DNA of 64,000 bases from Flaccisagitta enflata (Eukaryota; Chaetognatha; Sagittoidea; Aphragmophora). Position numbers and translations under genes: made by a program. Shown piece by piece: positions 60,250 through 64,000 of the stretch (its first letter is position 1; every line of letters begins with the position of its first letter). A model generated the notes under the pieces. The model searched no databases. It was not told the DNA's origin and was given only the letters and a program-made list of their open reading frames with translations. The DNA lies in assembly GCA_965153355.1 (NCBI GenBank), contig OZ231128.1, positions 35,898,001 to 35,962,000 of the forward strand, in the 5' to 3' direction.

Positions 60250-61547
60250 TCAATTTGCTGAGGCTGATGGTGGCGCCGGCGCCGGCGGAGACGGCGGAGG
60301 TGGCGGCGGCGACGATGGCGATGATGGCGGCGTCGTCGGTGAAGGCGCCACTTTGTCCTTGGCTTCCAGCGGAACCACGTAGTGTTCGGAATGTTTTTCT
60401 CTGTAGAACCAATCACATGAAAACTTCTTTACATATCCGCTACTCCAAATATTAATCTCAAACAACTAAATTTTTACATACAGTAGTCCATTCCATCACC
60501 CAACCCCACACGCCTCCCCCACCAACAACAAACACAAACATGACTTACATCCAGCATGAGCGGCAACCCTCCTTGGAACAGTCAACACAAAAGATCTCGA
60601 TCTCTTCATAGTCATGGACGACGCAGGCCGGTTTGGCGTTCTTCAGCGTCTTAGCAATGATGTTGAACGTTGGAGAACGCACAAAACCCTCCAAGGGAAG
60701 CTCCAACCTGCCCATGAAAATAGCATATGTTATAAGTACAGTTGAGAGCATAACAAATATGAACCAACCAACCAACATACATACATACATACATACCTAC
60801 TAAGGGACAGACCCTCTTATAGACATGCGAGGAGGCATCTAAAAACAGACATGTGTTGCTTTCAAGTTTTTTTTTCGGCTAGTCTCAGTAGATAAAAACC
60901 TCATTTGCATATTGCCGTTTTTTTGATTAAGTTCGCCCAAACCTGCCTAATAAATAAGAAAAAACCAGTTTCTCACCCAAATAAATATCGCCATTCTCAT
61001 GACTACAGAAAAACCATATTAACATTGTGAATAAAAAAGTATGAACAAATAAATAAGAAAACCATTCAATTCTAAGGCACGCTTTTGTTTTGTTGGAGGG
61101 GATGAACATACACAAAAAAATCGAGTGAAATTTGGAATAACAATTCGTCATAGTTCTCTTCTTCTTGACAGAGGATGCTAACTGGCAGCTTTGAGCCTTT
61201 GACCACCATGTTGGTGTTGGCCCCCAGCAAGTTAAACCATATGACATTCCGGTTCATTTTCATAAGTGCAGTAGCAATCATAACAAATATCATCCCATTG
61301 GGAACAAAATACAACAGTTAAACAATAGTTACAACATATGTACAAAGCATCGCTGTAACAGACATTACCTGCAGTGTGGGCAGGACGCGACGTCGTAGAC
61401 TTCGAAAGCGGTGCCGATGCAGCCGTAGCAAAAGGGTTTGTGGCATTTCCGGCAAATGTGTGCGTCGGTTGGCAGAGCCAAACATATGAGGCAGCGTACA
61501 TCCAGGATGAGATTGTCTAGCATTTCTCGAGGCAACATCAAAGACAT
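60250..61547 (-). CDS. Miniature RING-like/B-box protein, copy 1
   Basis: Three exons: 61547-61369, 60707-60549, 60400-60250; total 489 bp, 162 residues. Exons 1 and 2 are 179 and 159 bp, exactly as in the copy at 59040-59799. The RING-like part starts RCLICLALPTDAHICRKC, with Cys at 19, 22, 32, 35, 40, 43, 56 and 59. The B-box part starts ACVVHDYEEIEIFCVDC, with ligands 88, 91, 100, 103, 108, 111, 116 and 119 (EKHSEHYVV). The last exon encodes a Ser/Pro-only tail (PSSPSSPPPPPPSPPAP) and stops at TGA 60250-60252. Intron 1 is long (661 bp) and contains an unsupported open frame at 61072-61314. No coiled coil follows, so it is not a full TRIM protein. Confidence 0.85.
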
Positions 61548-61905
61548 ATTTGGAATTTAGTTGTGCCTGCCTGTCAAAAAACAAATGAGTGGAATTTATC
61601 ACAGCTTGAAGCTTTGATCGGACTAAAAATCAGAAATGTATCACAAATGCAGTTTATTTTGATGACAATTTTCGCGATTACGGGAAATTTTCTGATTTTA
61701 GCTTTCGCCCCGCCAAATGAAAATGACAAATGGGTACGAACGTAAAAGTACTATCGCGGTATACTACTATCTATATTACCACTAAACATCTAGAAGGAAT
61801 AACCGAAAACGCTGGAAGACGAAAAACGCCAAAAACGAAAACAAAGAAATCGCTGGAACGCCACAGAAACCACGCCACGAGGTAACAACGCCACAACGGA
61901 AGAAA

Positions 61906-62533
61906 TCAATCGGAATTGACAGTGCCTATATCTGGCGATGGAGTAGAGGAGGATCGATCGCCTGTGACTAACGCTCGAGAGTACCTAATCCAGGTCCTCA
62001 TTCTTTTTGAACCGACGCTCCAAAAGTCGGAAACCTCAGAGTCGGAGGAGTCCCCCGTCATTTCACCATCGGTGCTTGTCACCAATGTCGGGGAGGATGA
62101 GGGTGCAGCTAAAAAAAGAGTTTTTGCAAAGTCACCCACTTTTGCCAGAGACTTTTTTGGCTACAAAATAATTGACAGTGCCATACTGTGCAAACTATAT
62201 CTGCTTACATTTTCATACACCTTGCAACAATATGGATATGTCATTTCTATCAAAGCTAAAAAAGTCTCGGGAAAAAAATGGGTAGAATGACTAATGATTA
62301 GTAATATGGTTTGGCTAAAGGATAAAAAGAATTTAAAATCTTGACCACTTCTTACCTACGACATTTAGTATGTCTGACAACGTTTGTCGAACAATTTCTT
62401 CGATGTTCTCCTTTTCCTTTAATTTCTTTTTCTTACGTCTGATGGCAAAGAAAAGCCGCTCGCAGGAGCGTTTTGTCTCATGTATGGAAGGGGAGGTGGA
62501 CTCGGAAGACTCTGAGGCCGACTCTGAAGACAT
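61906..62533 (-). CDS. Small Ser-rich protein, unknown function
   Basis: Two exons, 62533-62356 and 62108-61906, joined in phase (GTCGTAG/GTAAGA ... TTTTTTTAG/CTG) to 381 bp, 126 residues. N-terminus MSSESASESSESTSPSIHET is acidic/Ser-rich, then a basic stretch IRRKKKKLKEKENIEEIVRQ with possible helix (TLSDILNVV), then Ser/Thr-rich acidic sequence (DSSDSEVSDFWSVGSKRMRT). Lys/Arg cluster could act as a nuclear localisation signal; Ser-Asp-Ser-Glu motifs could be kinase sites. No known domain. Lies between the RING/B-box pair and the gene at 62760, same strand. Confidence 0.65.
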
Positions 62534-62759
62534 TTTATCTACATGGGGAAACTGGAAACTACCTAAACATGATAAATAAGTTGAGAAAAAACAGGAAATA
62601 GAACCATGAGAAATAAGTTTAGCATTTTGATGACTTGGATGCGAGCGCAGTAAGGCTGTCATGAGTGATGAGCTGCGGGAATTTTGGGGCAGTTTTGCAC
62701 TTGATGGTCGGCCATGAGACGCTTACTCATCAACATACTGCAGCTCAGCATTCATCACC

Positions 62760-64000
62760 CTAGTCGTCGCCAGTGGTTCGTACGTAAGCCACTGACAGGC
62801 CGCCTTTCTCGTCTTCTTCGTCAATAGCTTGGAGCCGACGGTAGTAACTTTCGGACCGCGGGTCGAGTAACCCGTTTTCCCTGCGAAACTCCATCGCCTC
62901 CCTAATGATACTTTGACGTGCTTTTCGCATCAAGGCTTCCGTTTGGGACCGATGATGTTTTTGGACCGTCCTCAGTTTGTTGATGTTTCGCAGGCGATGC
63001 TGGCTACGGCTTATGCGTAATTCTGGACTGATTTGGAGCGCGTAGCTGCAATACATGGACAAGTGTAATATTAGTCAAACTGTGTTAACAGTATAATATG
63101 AGCATTATGATGTAAATAGTAAAATCTCCATACCATTATATCTACCTAATGAGAAGCAACATAATCATATATTATCATATCGCATAATCATCAAAACAGT
63201 AACAAGAACAATAACAATCAACACTACAATATTCACACTTACATTTCCCAAAAATTCCAGTACGCATCCAGCGTGGCGCGGTAGCGGCTTTCATCTGTGT
63301 GGTCAATATGGTACATCCGTAGAAAGGACATGGCGTACGTGTAGAGGTTTGCTCTCACAAACACGTCTCGCGTCCCCGTCGCATCGTCTGTTGGGGATAT
63401 CTTCCAGCGGATTTTCTTGTCGAAAGACACGCCGAGATCCTTATAGTGAGTATGCGGATCCCTCCTCAACAACACCACCATTGGACGCGTGGACAGTGTC
63501 GTTTCGTCATCGAGGGGTCGAACATGATCTGAAAGACGATAGAGGTGACTCAATACATCATTTGTTGTAAGTTAAAAACAATGATGAGAGTTTTTAAACG
63601 GGATAAAAATGAGATTATGCATCTATGTGAACACTACACATTTATACATTTATTGTTTTATTCGTATACATTTTTTTTTTTAAAACTTCATTACAATTTT
63701 TGTCTAATCTCAACGGCAATTCTCACATGTATGAACACAACAAAGACATGTCAAATACCTGCACTTGGTCCACTGACAACATCATCCGCAACCACGATTC
63801 AACGTAATGACCGTGGTAAGGGTGCGGTCTTCCATTAGGGTCGTATTCGACGTTCGGGAAATAGTCCATTGCTTTTGGAAGGAGAAAGTGCTGCAATTCC
63901 GACATGCCCGACGCCGCTATGTCGTAAACGTCGTTGGGCGTTTCTCCTTTGATCTGAATGATGTTGTGGTACTTGAAGATGTAGTTGATGAGTTCGTTCG
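62760..64000 (-). CDS. Unknown protein, 5'-partial at window edge
   Basis: Read from the right edge: exon 1 (64000 to about 63727) NELINYIFKYHNIIQIKGET ... NGRPHPYHGHYVESWLRMML; exon 2 (about 63548 or 63528 to 63243) with VRPLDDETTLSTRPMVVLLR ... YRATLDAYWNFWEI; exon 3 (63045-62760) YALQISPELRISRSQHRLRN ... VAYVRTTGDD, stop TAG. The exon 2/3 join is exact in phase. For exon 1/2 the phase works with donor AT/GTGAGA (63727/63726) and acceptor at 63549, less well with the stronger TTTCAG at 63529. The C-terminal exon is highly basic with likely helices and an acidic EEDEKGG end. I do not recognise the family. Confidence 0.7.

Noticed and set aside
61072-61314. 80-codon frame in intron 1 of the RING/B-box gene
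   Set aside because: No matching exon in the sister gene, whose first intron is 155 bp; joining it would break the conserved RING to B-box phase.

Overview
The window looks like nuclear DNA of an animal, probably a marine invertebrate. Genes have short introns with GT..AG borders. A secreted protein combines a Kazal-like module with a pentraxin/LamG-like domain, two tandem genes encode RING-like plus B-box proteins, and there are remnants of R2-type and other non-LTR retrotransposons. Nothing bacterial is seen (no operons, no ribosome-binding sites). The species cannot be named from sequence alone.

Layout: 501-2304 is the 3' part of the Kazal/pentraxin gene (+). From 2.4 to 37 kb there is almost no convincing coding sequence. 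That stretch holds microsatellites (CT, GA, TTTC, ATTC, TGTC, GACA, CATA, CAA, GGT, CAAAAA), two clean minisatellites (72 bp at 6241-6960, 80 bp at 27737-28410), MITEs with target-site duplications, a dead LINE fragment, and many copies of short elements that carry a terminal hairpin and a GGTC/CCGT tetranucleotide core. From 37310 to 43930 lies a 6.6-kb composite transposon. It has two ~600-bp direct terminal repeats, a plus-strand His-Me finger (I-PpoI-like HNH) nuclease gene, and a convergent minus-strand Mutator-like transposase with one intron and one frameshift. A second LINE fragment (R2-type endonuclease domain) follows at 44.4 kb. At 49344-53496 there is a 4.15-kb foldback element with 1.2-kb inverted arms made of palindromic tandem units and an exact 8-bp target duplication. 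From 59040 to the right edge is a compact minus-strand block of four intron-containing genes: two tandem RING/B-box genes, one small unknown acidic/basic protein, and the 3' part of an unknown gene running off the window.

How parts relate: in the composite transposon, transposase and nuclease converge from opposite ends, the layout known for MuDR, but the second gene here is a DNA endonuclease. The hairpin elements form several sequence families in which the hairpin stem and a matching copy at the opposite end change together. This recalls the subterminal repeats of Helentron-derived non-autonomous elements. Many microsatellites begin exactly where a transposon fragment ends, so element ends may seed the simple repeats that dominate this locus.
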